Assembly: GCA_026770025.1 (NCBI GenBank)
Contig: JAMXDE010000006.1
Coordinates: 124,001-188,000, forward strand
DNA: 64,000 bases
Direction: 5' to 3'
Origin: Craspedostauros australis
Lineage: Eukaryota; Bacillariophyta; Bacillariophyceae; Mastogloiales; Achnanthaceae
The position numbers were made by a program, and so were the translations under genes. Under the pieces are notes generated by a model that ran no database searches, was not told the origin of the DNA, and worked only from the letters and a program-made list of their open reading frames with translations. The number at the start of each line of letters is the position of its first letter. The first letter of the stretch is position 1. Below are positions 38,938-49,409 of the stretch, piece by piece.

Positions 38938-41454
38938 TTATTGGGACGTATCCTCCTCCTCCTCTTCTCCCTCCTCCCCCTCGACAGGGGGAAGGCAGTT
39001 CTCGAGCACCATCGCCCTCATGACACCGTAGGGCGCTGTTCGTTTCGTCCAGGCTTCGAACTGGCCCACACCTTGTTCCCACAACATTTCCGATCCACGA
39101 ACAACGGTGCAATCGGCATCCTCCGCTTGCTCCAGCAGCTTCGTCGTGAACGGCTTGTAATTAACATCAAAGATGATGGGCTTGAATGACTCGATGATCC
39201 AATCCGGAAGCACGAATTCGGCTGCAGCTGGCAAAGTGCTGATGACAACGCGAATGTTGGCATTGTCAATGGATGCGAGGATGTCTTTGAGACTATCGTA
39301 ATCGGAATCGGCTTCTGACGCAGCATCTTCCAGACTGCCGACGACTTGCCCGCCAAATGTTTCGGCCAGATCGGCCGCCTTCGAGGGTGTACGGTTGTAG
39401 TACACGCTCTTCAACCCCAGCTGATTTGCTGCGTAGGCTGCTGCACGAGCCGTCCCACCACCGCCCAGAATAAGGGCGACGTCCTTTGATGCATCGATTG
39501 AAGATGCACCCATGATGCGTTGCAGTGGGTTGCGAATTCCTTTCCAATCCGTGTTGTCGCCTCGGATGATCCGGTTGACCTCGTCGGTCTCGCGTGGATT
39601 GATGTCTTCCTCCACAATCAAGGTGTTGACGCTACCGATGGTCTTGGCAGCATCTGTGAGGATGTCGACGTAAGGCATGACCGCCTGCTTGTGAGGGATG
39701 GTGACGCTGCAGCCGCCAAAGTCGATGGATTTGAAGAATTCGGACTCTGTGAACTCTTCCACTTTTTCCACATCGGCTCGGCCGTACTGGTAGGGCAGGC
39801 GTGCCATGGCGAATGCGGCGCCTTGCATCTGGGGGCTGACGGAGTAGGCGATGTTGTGCCCAAGGATGACGAACTTCTTGGCGAGGACGATCTTCATGAG
39901 GATGCGGGCTGCCATGATTTCATTGGCCGTCATCTGGCCTGGCGCAGCCTTGAAGGGCAGAGATTCGTGCGTGACGGGCGTGAACGGGAGGTTGATGATA
40001 CGAGAGAATCTGCCAATATCGCCGAGAACCAAGGAGATATTGGGGATGACGGGCCTGCCATCGCTCTGCGCCAGGCTGGAGGCGAGCAGAGCAGCCTCGT
40101 GCGCCATGCGGTCCTTTGCTTTGTCTTCGATGGAAAGCACGACCTTTGCTCCATGCGCACGACCATCCAGAGCGCATTGCTTGTACAGGTCGACGGCTTC
40201 TTCCGTCGAAATCTCCTTGCCGACGACGTGGTGGCTGCCAAGGATTTGGCTGGCGTAGCGCCCCTTGGCCAAGGCCAGAAGATCATCCGTCTTTTGCGCA
40301 TCCCACGCGCTTTCCACATCTAGCACTTCGACGCCTGCGCGCAGCCCCCACTCCAGGAGATCGAACATCTTGGAAATGCCCGCCTCGTCATCGGGATAGG
40401 TCCCTGCCTGATTCTGCGTTCGGACCGTGTAAACGATCGGCATGACGTCTTCCATGACGAACTCGCCGAATGGCAACGCCGGCACTCTCACCGTGTATGG
40501 ACGGCAGTACCTGCGCAGCAGCTGCATGCTGTACAGCAGATCGAAACGGCTGTCACGGCAGTCCAGCAGGTCCGTGCGGTACTCCATGGCATCGACGTCC
40601 CTGCACATCTCTTGGACGTAAGGCTCGACATCTGTGATTTGCGGGAAGCTGAGGGAGAGGAAGAAGGTGTTGTCACCCATCATGAGGTTTGCCGTGTTGG
40701 CGGTCGGCGTCTCGGAACCGGGGATGGCAGATGGCAACCGGGATCTTGCAAGTATCCGTGCTAGCTCCCATTCGATGTGCTCCCATGGAGTTCTGCCCCC
40801 GTCGGTATCTACATGCATCGATCCTTCATCTTTGATGCAAACTTCAAAGTCCGAGTACCGCACAAATACTTCCTCCTCCAATCGTTGCTTGAGACCCGCA
40901 GCACCGGACTCCATGTTACTGGAGGCTGGATCGACGTTGACGAAGACGGACATCATTCCCAGATCTTCGTAGAGAGTCTTGACGAGGGATGAGTACGACG
41001 ACTCGGTGGCATCCGATGCAGCTGCTTCTGCACCGTCGCCGGTGTAGTCCAAAACAATGACGTTTGGCCATCCGTAGGTTCCATCTTGGATGGATTGCAC
41101 GATATCATCCTGAGACTGCTCGGTTGGACGGATGATGGAGGCCCCCGCCATCAACGATTTGACAGATCCGGCAAGCTTATCGATTTCATTTGCTGCGCTG
41201 GAGCATCCGATCAGCACGATCGGCTTGTCGTAGTCATGGAACATGTGGCTCGGGCTGGAGTCGGATTGCACCGACGCTTCTGTGGCCATATTCAGGAGCG
41301 TTGTGGACTTGGCAGATGCTACCGCATGATTTGCTCCAAATCGGGCGTCGGATGCGATCCCGCCGAAGCCATCGACTGCGATAAGGCCGATCAGCAGACC
41401 AAGGGGGAGGATCTTGGAGGAGATCCTCGAGAGGAGAACTGAATGTGCCACCAT
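38938..41454 (-). CDS. AROM-derived fusion: shikimate-kinase-like, dehydroquinase, shikimate dehydrogenase
   Basis: 838 residues from the ATG at 41454; upstream in-frame codons lead to GTG at 41637. This ATG gives a hydrophobic leader ([20 protein letters not shown]), suiting plastid import across the ER-derived membrane. Residues 75-240 resemble shikimate kinase (IVLIG...) but lack a P-loop. Residues 265-510 are type I dehydroquinase: EYRTD, GSHH (the His), [12 protein letters not shown] and APGQ are kept, but where the family has the Schiff-base Lys (VIK/IVK) this protein reads GAKVVLSI. Residues 528-830 are shikimate dehydrogenase with [16 protein letters not shown] (catalytic Lys), [25 protein letters not shown] and NRT, all intact. 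The acidic C-terminal tail is low complexity. Confidence 0.9.
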   Translation of the reverse strand: MVAHSVLLSRISSKILPLGLLIGLIAVDGFGGIASDARFGANHAVASAKSTTLLNMATEASVQSDSSPSHMFHDYDKPIVLIGCSSAANEIDKLAGSVKSLMAGASIIRPTEQSQDDIVQSIQDGTYGWPNVIVLDYTGDGAEAAASDATESSYSSLVKTLYEDLGMMSVFVNVDPASSNMESGAAGLKQRLEEEVFVRYSDFEVCIKDEGSMHVDTDGGRTPWEHIEWELARILARSRLPSAIPGSETPTANTANLMMGDNTFFLSLSFPQITDVEPYVQEMCRDVDAMEYRTDLLDCRDSRFDLLYSMQLLRRYCRPYTVRVPALPFGEFVMEDVMPIVYTVRTQNQAGTYPDDEAGISKMFDLLEWGLRAGVEVLDVESAWDAQKTDDLLALAKGRYASQILGSHHVVGKEISTEEAVDLYKQCALDGRAHGAKVVLSIEDKAKDRMAHEAALLASSLAQSDGRPVIPNISLVLGDIGRFSRIINLPFTPVTHESLPFKAAPGQMTANEIMAARILMKIVLAKKFVILGHNIAYSVSPQMQGAAFAMARLPYQYGRADVEKVEEFTESEFFKSIDFGGCSVTIPHKQAVMPYVDILTDAAKTIGSVNTLIVEEDINPRETDEVNRIIRGDNTDWKGIRNPLQRIMGASSIDASKDVALILGGGGTARAAAYAANQLGLKSVYYNRTPSKAADLAETFGGQVVGSLEDAASEADSDYDSLKDILASIDNANIRVVISTLPAAAEFVLPDWIIESFKPIIFDVNYKPFTTKLLEQAEDADCTVVRGSEMLWEQGVGQFEAWTKRTAPYGVMRAMVLENCLPPVEGEEGEEEEEDTSQ

Positions 41455-42515
41455 TGCGATCCAACGATGGGATCTGTGAGTAGGTGGTATTGTATTATTG
41501 ATGGATGTGACGAATTCTGTGGGCTCTGTGGGTTCTGTGTGGTGATGCCGATGGCTTCGATGGGCGTGCAAGGATTTGTGTGGTGCTTGTGTTGGTGCCT
41601 GTCCCATGATGGTTGTGACGTGTGTTGCGGACGTCACGTTGCTTGGTGGGTGTGGACAAGAAAGATGCGGTTTTGTGGCAGATCTTTTGATGTGATGTGT
41701 TGTGTCGAAGTGGTCGATCGAGTTAGGTCACGAGCAATTAGAAAATTGTCTGTTGGTCGTGTGAATCCATTCTGGATAGTAAGTGGTAACAACACAAAAA
41801 ACACCGTTGTTGCTTCCTGGTCGTCTGTGATGCTGTCGCTGTCTTTGTGTTGCGTCTCGTTTCTGTTTGCGCTGAGCAGCGGCAGCGCTCTTTCAGCAAC
41901 ACCAGCAACAGTCGCAACACCAGCAATACCAACCGCAACGAACGGCCTCCAACGAGTACCAACTCCCACCCCGCACCGCTTTCAACGAAACGCATCGTTC
42001 CGATCAAGTTCTTGTCGGTAAGCTTGACCATGGCGTGAGGCCGCGATGTCTTGGAAGATGTGATGATGGGACCAACCAGCGGCGGCGCTTCATGTCCGAC
42101 TGTGCCATGAGAGAGATGCTATCACTGCTGTGGCAACCGTCACGGAAGGAGATCCGTCAAGGCAGATGATTGGCGTCAGACAACGTCGAGCAACCCGAGG
42201 AGGGCAGGAATGCTGATTTGGACGTGTGGGCATCACCCTGGTGTTGTATTCCGAGCGGAGGAACGAACGAACGAACAAGCAAACAGTTGTACGCATTGAG
42301 CTCATCAGAAGTTTCGTCTTTGTCTTTGATTTCCTCGCTTCCCTCCGTGCTTTCCTCCTCGGCTGGTGCGTGCGTGCGTGCGTGTGTTGCTGAACAATCA
42401 ACATGCACACGTTGGAAATGCAAACGCAACAACTGCATCAACTACATATCCATCCGCAACACAGAATTAAACCGCAGTTCCACACGCAGCAACCAAAGAA
42501 ACAAAGACATTCAAA
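41455..42515. other. Divergent region between AROM-like gene and RPL31
   Basis: Shared upstream region. Next to the AROM-like gene the minus strand is CA-rich; next to RPL31 the plus strand is (about 41880-42020 and 42240-42515). GTAAGC at about 42019 after a CA-rich stretch could be the donor of a 5' UTR intron of RPL31, but no partner is clear. Also (CGAA)n at about 42263-42278. Confidence 0.45.
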
Positions 42516-42869
42516 ATGGCCAAATCATCCGCCCCAAAGCCAGACTTGGTGACAAGAGACTACACCATCCACCTCGCCAAGAAGACCCGCAAGCAGCAAT
42601 TCTTGAAGCGCGCGCCACGAGCCATCAAGACGATCAAGGCTTTCGCCCAGGAGGCCATGGGAACCTCTGATGTACGAATTGGCACCGCCCTCAACAAGTA
42701 CGTGTGGAGCACAGGTGTCAAGAACCCACCAACCCGAGTGCGTGTCCGACTCACCAGAAAGCGTAATGAGGATGAGGACGCAGACGAGAAGCTTTACACA
42801 TTGGCCCAGCTGGTGCAGGTTTCCTCCTTCAAGGGATTGGTCACAGAGAACGTTCTTGACTCCGCCTAA
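42516..42869 (+). CDS. RPL31: 60S ribosomal protein L31 (eL31)
   Basis: 117 residues from an ATG preceded by AAA. The sequence follows the eL31 family over its whole length: TRDYTIHLAKKTRKQQFLKR, APRAIKTIKAFA, MGTSDVRIGTALNKYVWS, GVKNPPTRVRVRLTRKRN and the C-terminal VQVSSFKGL. eL31 is a component of the large ribosomal subunit near the peptide exit tunnel. There is no intron in the coding part. The gene is a good anchor for codon usage of highly expressed host genes. Confidence 0.97.
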   Translation: MAKSSAPKPDLVTRDYTIHLAKKTRKQQFLKRAPRAIKTIKAFAQEAMGTSDVRIGTALNKYVWSTGVKNPPTRVRVRLTRKRNEDEDADEKLYTLAQLVQVSSFKGLVTENVLDSA

Positions 42870-43495
42870 ACAAATAGAACAAACTCAATGAAATGATGCG
42901 ATGTGACGTGACGTGACGTGACGGGAGACCCCAATTCGAAATCAGGTCATGTTCAGGCAACTGCAATCTCTCCACTGCCATCAATCAATGAGCGGATGAA
43001 GATGAGCGCCTCTTTCGCTCAAAACGAGCAATGAAGTGGGCAGCGCAACGATTCCTTCTGCCCACACATGCCAATATGCCACCATCGCAGTACTCATATG
43101 TCTTGGTTTGCTCCTGACATGTTGTCTCTACTCCAGAAGTAACAACATCGCCATGGTGAAGCGGAACCTCCTGCAAGTAACGGTGGCGGCAACCAATCCC
43201 CCCCAATACGCCGACAGCAAATAAGTGTGGTAACATTACTCTTTTATTTGCGTATCATGTGCACCTACGGGTACGCGCACGGTTCTTTGAGCCGTGCTCG
43301 GGGTACGATCTATTCAAGTGAGTGCCATCACCCACGCATGGATTCAGCCATCGATGACATCTCCATGCAGTTCTTCTCGTACTCCAGTACGCTCGTGGAA
43401 TACACAGACAGCATGATGCCACGCTTGTTCCACCATGCGGTGCTATGCTCTACATTATACGTACACGTATACGTGCCACTCTACTCTCCTCTCCT
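42870..43495. other. Convergent intergenic region with GTGAC repeat
   Basis: RPL31 3' UTR and COQ7 3' flank. Four tandem GTGAC units lie at 42903-42922, and an alternating tract TACGTACACGTATACGTG at about 43457-43474. No gene is seen. Confidence 0.5.
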
Positions 43496-44323
43496 CTATA
43501 TCTTCCTTGCGATGTCTGCGGCAACCGTGCTCCCGAACGTAACCAACGACGACCATGGCTTGATCCACCACGCATCGAACTTGTCCTTGTTGTCCTTGCC
43601 GATCAACTTGTCTGCCGCGTCGTTCTTGTGATGGACCTCATCTTCGCAGCAATGCTTCAGCATCCGCAGCAGCTCCGTTTGAGGTCCCGTCTTTTCCAAT
43701 TCCCGAATCTGGACGAGGTAATGTTGCTCCACAAACGTCTCGACTGCTTCCACCGTTACATACAGTCCGTTCGTGCCGGCCACCATCGTCGGAAGATATC
43801 CCACCAGCCAACCGGCTGCTTTCCAGACGGGCACCAGCACGGTGAACTTCCCACCTGTCAGCACCGTCTCGAACATCCGCAGATGGCTCATTTCGTTCGT
43901 CATGTGCTGTGCCACGAAGTCGTACGCGGAATCGTCCTTGCCGTACCCTCGCGCACGCAGCGCTGACAAAGCGCCACGATAGATGTACACCGCACCCGTT
44001 TCTCCGGCCAGGTTGGAGCTCAACTCCGAATCCATCCAATGCCACTTGGCCTTGGGATCCTCGTAGGCGCGCACGGCATCGTCGTACGTGAAGCAGCAGT
44101 ACCGCGCGCGGATGGATGAGGATTCGCCTCTTGCAGATTCTGCCATCATCCACATCTGGATGATCTCCTGGCGGATCTGCTGGAAGTGGAAGCTGGGAGG
44201 TGTTGCATGGGTCGTGTGGAACCTGGAAGAGATCGCTGGCGATGATGAACGCCGTTGATGCACCATGGATCTTGCGCCGGCGGGACCGGGCCTTCGCAAC
44301 TGCGGCGATCGAAGGGCATTCAT
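43496..44323 (-). CDS. COQ7: COQ7-type demethoxyubiquinone hydroxylase
   Basis: 275 residues from the ATG at 44323. COQ7 is a mitochondrial di-iron monooxygenase that hydroxylates demethoxyubiquinone in the last steps of ubiquinone synthesis. The N terminus is Arg/Ser-rich without acidic residues, as in a mitochondrial presequence. The iron ligands are visible in order: LAGETGAVYIYRGAL (Glu), TNEMSHL (ExxH), VEAVETFVEQHY (Glu) and EDEVHH (Glu and His). Length and order fit the family. The fully conserved ligands argue for an active enzyme. No intron is needed. Confidence 0.93.
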   Translation of the reverse strand: MNALRSPQLRRPGPAGARSMVHQRRSSSPAISSRFHTTHATPPSFHFQQIRQEIIQMWMMAESARGESSSIRARYCCFTYDDAVRAYEDPKAKWHWMDSELSSNLAGETGAVYIYRGALSALRARGYGKDDSAYDFVAQHMTNEMSHLRMFETVLTGGKFTVLVPVWKAAGWLVGYLPTMVAGTNGLYVTVEAVETFVEQHYLVQIRELEKTGPQTELLRMLKHCCEDEVHHKNDAADKLIGKDNKDKFDAWWIKPWSSLVTFGSTVAADIARKI

Positions 44324-46843
44324 TGTCGGAGTACGAGCTACGGTCGCGCTTGTGCTCGCAGTCGTACTCTGGTAAGCACGTGGTTCGGAGTTGGTGTGAT
44401 TGTGGGCGATGAAGGTGCACGATTGCGAGAATTTTGCAATACGATCGGATGGGATTATCTGTATGATGACAGAATCAGTCGTCGCATCGACGCATACATA
44501 GCAGTATCTTCTCCTCTACTCCAATCTTCTCGTATCTGATCACCCATTGCCAGAAAAGAAGGAGGGACGGCATCACTCGACATGGGCAACATCATCATCA
44601 CGTGCTTTCCGTTCGTCTGGCGTGCCATTGTCAATTTGTCTCGAGTCACGAATGCCAACACGAGAGGATTCGTGAATGGTATCGAAAACTAGAGTGCAGG
44701 CAGAGTGGAGTAGAGTTCTCCAAAGTAGACAGATCCTTCTGCTTAGCCAAAGCTCTAATCTGCTGCAGTACGACTACATACGTGTGGAGACATGTCAGAC
44801 CTGCAACACTTGCAAGACCTCGATACTTTCTGAGTTGTTCCATCGTTGTTCTCGGCTCTCCTTGATGGCCATGTAGGTCTCAAGCAGAACACCCAACTAT
44901 CTCGCACACGACATCCGGAGATCTTTGGAGAACGTCCCCGCACCAGAATGGCAAAGCCGACAAACTGTGCTGGACTTATCACGCCGCCGTAGAAGCGAAC
45001 AAACAACTGAACTTTTATATTCTATTATATTGGTGACTCGTACATGTGTCACGGTTGAACAGAGAACAGGAGGTCGAAAAGACATCAATCTCTTGGCAAC
45101 AACCGTGATACCTTCGAGACGTGCAAGAGCTGCGGGGGTGCAGATGGCGATGGCAATTGCGATTGAGATAGATGGAGAGAACGACACTGCGGTTGCTGCT
45201 GCTCTCTCGTGTCATTCTGGCAACGCATTAGTCGGTGCTGGCAACCAAAATCATGGGACGAATGCGACGTGTTCCAACAGCGATGAAGCATCAGCCTCTC
45301 CTTTGACGTGAGCAACATCGAATGCGATCGAACCTTTCTTGCAAGGGCGATGATTCAAGGTACGAATGTGATACCCTTCCCCTCTCCACGTGCCATGCAA
45401 CCTTTGGTACCATACGATCGACGCGCAGGAAGATGCGCATGTACCAGAGCAGAGCGCTCTCAGTCCATTGCCCGATCACTCCAGGAAAGGCGAAACAGTT
45501 GCCCTGTCTTGGTTCTGCGAAGTACATTCTGCGACCTATCCGTGTCATGTTGGAGACGAGAACGGTTCTTGTCATTTGCGCAGCCAAAGCGCCTGCATCC
45601 GTGCATGTCTGTGACGTCACGCCGCCGAGTGCCGAAAAAGGAGAACAACAACGAAAATGGTTTTGTTGTGGAATGCGATCGAACGAAACCTGGATGTTCC
45701 ACGCAGAGGAGGCACCAACTCGTGGACAGGGTCAAGACCACCAAAACAGCGCAGCCAACGATCTCAGAGAGAGAGACAACACGAACGAGACAAGAGGGAG
45801 AGAGACAACACCACAACCGAACACCCACGCTGCGCAACAAGGGTGGTGGTGGATGCGAACATCACACCGACAAACGAACACTCTTCCACTTCGCGCACGG
45901 ATCGTGGAGCGGAACGCGGTGGGCAAACCAGAACCAACCACGCAAGACAAACAAAACGAGAATGTGAAGCGACAAGAGCCAAGGAATCCGGATGAACATC
46001 GTCAAAACTTGCTGCCTCCACAACATCACATCACACCACATCACATCACGCCGCATCACGCCACAACACAACACCAAAAACCGAAGTTGATCAAACCACC
46101 TGACAGCCTCCATGCGACGAGAAACAATCCACAGATCGCCTCCTCGCCAAAACGTGACATCTCATTCTTTGTGTTCCACAGAGCGCCCCTCCTCACGCCT
46201 CCACGCCTCACACCTCACTGATTTCAATCTGCACTCGACATCTGTGGTAGTGCTCACAAATTCACCCACCAACTCCCGGCACCTGATCACCAACAACGCG
46301 ACACAAGCCAATTGCACAGACAGATCATCATCTTTTGTCTCGCTCTCTCCATCAGGACGGCGAAATCATACTCGACGCACATACTTGCACGCACAGATTG
46401 TACTCCTCGCGCACATCCCCATCAAGGAGATAGTCCTGCATAGCTGTGCTACACTATCCCTCCAACAGAGGCACAAAACAGAGTTTGTTGGCCACGCCGT
46501 TTTCTCTCTTGTTCTCTTCTCTCTGTGCTGAACAAGAGCCAAATCACCCGAATCGCGATCTCAACCCGAACCACCACACACCACAACGATCGATCACGAC
46601 AACACGTCTCGCTGCCAAAACAAACCGAAGCGAAACAAAACACGACACAACTACAGGGACCTCTCTGTGCGATCAACGAGTAAAAATACATCGCGTGTAT
46701 CAGGCCGCGACGAAATACAACGAAACGCAAGCGGAGGCAACAAAACACGAACCAACACAACACGCTCTGTGCGAACCATCGTCGCCACAAAACTGAACAA
46801 CACCAACAACACCAACTATTATACAACCCACCAAATCCAATTC
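44324..46843. other. Long divergent region between COQ7 and cyclin
   Basis: About 2.5 kb with no recognised gene. Several plus-strand frames are open (for example 45308-45967 and 45322-46221), but they are low complexity, overlap one another and lack known domains. From about 45640 the plus strand is CA-rich and G-poor, as upstream of WEE1 and the DDT-PHD gene, so this is probably the promoter and a long leader of the cyclin gene. A CATCACACCACATCACATCACG-type repeat lies at about 46025-46060. Confidence 0.45.
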
Positions 46844-48283
46844 ATGGGAAACACTCCGGCCACCTTGTTCACAATCTCCCACAACCACAACAATCAAAGT
46901 ACTTGCTACTCCTCACTCTCCATCATCATGGCCGCCATGCTCGCAACTGTCTGCTCGTCTCCCGAGGCGTCATCTAACCCATCGTTCACGACCATCACCG
47001 CATGTGCCTCAACTGAAGCGATCGTCGTGGACGACGACAACGAACACGGATGCGAAGATCATTGCGGATGCACAACGGCCAGCCACAACGACGATGATAT
47101 CGTTCTCACGCAGCCGCAGCAAGATATTCGCGACCGCATCCAGCACATGAAGCGCCTCGAATCCACCACATACAACCGACACATCCATGCCGCTGATCCC
47201 TTCCTGCGAGCCGATCCGAAGCTCAACAGGACTTGGAGACGTCAGATGATCGAGTGGATGTACTCCATCGTCACGTACTGCAAGCTCGAACCGGAAGCGG
47301 TGCCAGCCGCAGCGTACTACATGGATGTCGCCGTCGCTGCATCCAACAACTGCGGCAAGAATGCGAAGGCGCTCATCGCAACACCGCAACAATATCAGTG
47401 CCTGGCACTGACGTCGTTGGCGCTGGCTCTCAAGGTCTACGACTCTCCCAACCAAAGATCGGTGGAGCTGAAGAGCTTGGTTGGGCTGGGCGACGGCAGC
47501 TTCAACGTTCGCGATGTCGTTCAAATGGAAGGCCGTCTGCTGAGGCTTTTGCAGTGGAAGATCCACCCTCCCACACCCAATTGCTTCGTGCAGCAATATT
47601 TCGCGTTGTTCGACACGCGCATGGAAAATGGCGCCATCGGTGATGACGTCAACAGCGCAGACATGGACGACGAATCGTCGCTTGTCAAACAGCTCCGTTC
47701 CATCACCGATTCCGTCGTCGCAACATCCGTCGCAAGTTCCACCTTCACCCATTGCCAACCATCCAAGATCGCACAAGCAGCGATCGGCATGGCCATCCAA
47801 CGATTGGCGCAGCACATGCGAGACGACGATGAAGATGACGACGATGACGAGCACGACGACCATTGTGACCCTATGCCCATGATGGTGGAAGATGATTCTT
47901 CTTCCTCATCGACCGAATCCTCCATCTCAATGGCAGACCTGCAACGGTTCATGAAGCAACTGGAGTGGTTGGATGGAATCGACTCCATCACCCTGCAAAC
48001 ATGTGCCATGCAGTGGGAACACAGCATGAAGTATGGAGTCGATTGCATCATGGCAGAAGACGATGCAACGACATTGCAGACCATCGTGCATCAAACAGGT
48101 GGCCAGTGGCGCCAACAGCATCGCCACTACAGCTCTGCCCGAAATGCAACACCCGCACTCACATCAACAGCAACGGCAGCAACATCTCATGCTGGCGCCT
48201 CGTCCACCGTGAGAATCAGCAAGATCTCGACAACACCAAGAGATTCCCCGATCCACGTTGGGCACTACCACGTGATATGCTGA
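46844..48283 (+). CDS. Cyclin (cyclin-box protein, diatom-type)
   Basis: 479 residues from the ATG at 46844, or 451 from the ATG at 46928, which has the better context (ATCATGGCC); the open frame itself begins on GTG at 46667. The N-terminal cyclin fold is clear: RTWRRQMIEWMYSIVTYCKL, AAAYYMDVAV, QYQCLALTSLALALKVYD, LVGLGDGSFNVRDVVQMEG and RLLRLLQWKIHPPTP. The C-terminal part has an acidic insert (DDEDDDDDEHDD) followed by a second helical region. Cyclins activate CDK partners. The sequence is not plainly A, B, D or E type, which fits the large set of diatom-specific cyclins. No destruction box is evident. Confidence 0.88.
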   Translation: MGNTPATLFTISHNHNNQSTCYSSLSIIMAAMLATVCSSPEASSNPSFTTITACASTEAIVVDDDNEHGCEDHCGCTTASHNDDDIVLTQPQQDIRDRIQHMKRLESTTYNRHIHAADPFLRADPKLNRTWRRQMIEWMYSIVTYCKLEPEAVPAAAYYMDVAVAASNNCGKNAKALIATPQQYQCLALTSLALALKVYDSPNQRSVELKSLVGLGDGSFNVRDVVQMEGRLLRLLQWKIHPPTPNCFVQQYFALFDTRMENGAIGDDVNSADMDDESSLVKQLRSITDSVVATSVASSTFTHCQPSKIAQAAIGMAIQRLAQHMRDDDEDDDDDEHDDHCDPMPMMVEDDSSSSSTESSISMADLQRFMKQLEWLDGIDSITLQTCAMQWEHSMKYGVDCIMAEDDATTLQTIVHQTGGQWRQQHRHYSSARNATPALTSTATAATSHAGASSTVRISKISTTPRDSPIHVGHYHVIC

Positions 48284-49409
48284 GTTTCGCAGCCAATCGC
48301 CACCAACGCCGATGCGAAAATTTCGGACGCGCTCATCACCAGCATCCACATTGATTATCACCATCTCAACTCCCGCTCGTTCGTTTGCACATACAATAGA
48401 ATGCCAATAGTAGCGTTATTTGTACAATGCTCCAACGGGTACAACACATCACGCCTGTAACCTCAGCCATATCTATTACATGTGCCATTCGGCTGCAGTT
48501 TTTCGTGATGCACGCAGCAGCTATGTCCTCGAATGGACAAGAACCCTGCTGCCATTCATGGCACATGCATGGTTGTGTGCTCTCTGGAGAGAGAGAGAGA
48601 GAAACAACGATGAGATCAACATGCACACAACGCACAAGACGGCAGTTGCGAAACTGATGCGGACAATTCCACATCGCCCTCCTCGCTCCAGCCCATTGAT
48701 ACCAACGGATGCCAACGCACATCAGCACCAGCAGCAGTGCTTGTGCAGATGGCAGCTCGCACATGCCGTTTCTCACAGCGAAGAGAGGTCTTCACCAGAA
48801 GACCCTTTTCTGCGCATTTGTGATCTATTTCCGTTAGGTCAGTCCTGGGTATCCGTGAACGAGTTCATCACACGATTGAATTGCTCCACAACGCGTTTGC
48901 GCTCAACGGCAGCTTTGGTGGTGGCAACAACGACCACGGCAACTGCATGGGCGATCCAAATGAGATGCAGAAAGGAAGGAGGGGCCTCAACGAAAGCACG
49001 CCGCAGTTGCTGCCAACAGAGTGGACGCAAAGAACAGATCGAGCACCACGGCTCGTACTCCATGACGCATCAACGCTTCTCGTCCGTCCCGCACAAGCAG
49101 CACCAATTCCAGCTCTCTCTCTCTCTCTCTCCCTGTTGAGCAAGCCATCATCTTCCTCGTGGACTGAACGATTCCTCATTGGGTAACAAGGCGCTGCATC
49201 ACTTCCTCCAGATACGCCGCGTTTGCTTTGCGCTGGCTCTTGTCTTGCCTTGCTTAGCCGCATCTACAAGGAACCCTAACTCTCTCGAGTGCCATAAGCG
49301 TTGAGTGAGAAGGAAGGAAGGAAGGAAGGCAACCAGGTGCCACACTCTGCAATACTCCATACTCTACTCGAGTACGCGATCAATACTTCGCCAACAAGTG
49401 GCAACGGCC
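48284..49409. other. Intergenic between cyclin and divergent kinase
   Basis: Contains a (GA)n run at about 48580-48602, a (TC)n run at about 49110-49132, and (GGAA)n at about 49309-49329. The frame at 48420-49139 is open but low complexity, and I do not support it as a gene. Confidence 0.45.

Noticed and set aside
42019-42515. 5' UTR intron of RPL31 starting at GTAAGC
   Set aside because: Ribosomal protein genes often have one, but no convincing acceptor could be picked by eye.
12774-45043. Recurring octamer ACTCGTAC/GTACGAGT in non-coding and 3' coding DNA (12774, 18442, 18630, 38815, 45036)
   Set aside because: Five hits were found by eye, while about two are expected by chance on both strands in 64 kb. 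Too weak to call a regulatory motif without a genome-wide count.
45322-46221. 300-codon plus-strand frame upstream of the cyclin
   Set aside because: Low-complexity, CA-rich composition, overlaps another open frame (45308-45967), no domain. Better explained as leader sequence.
46667-46843. Upstream extensions of several genes to GTG or TTG codons (cyclin, WEE1, WD40, AROM-like, kinase, the 16448 frame)
   Set aside because: Nuclear eukaryotic genes rarely start at these codons. ATG starts downstream give sensible proteins, so starts were moved.
48420-49139. 239-codon plus-strand frame between cyclin and kinase
   Set aside because: Contains GA and TC microsatellites and no recognisable domain. 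Possible but unsupported.
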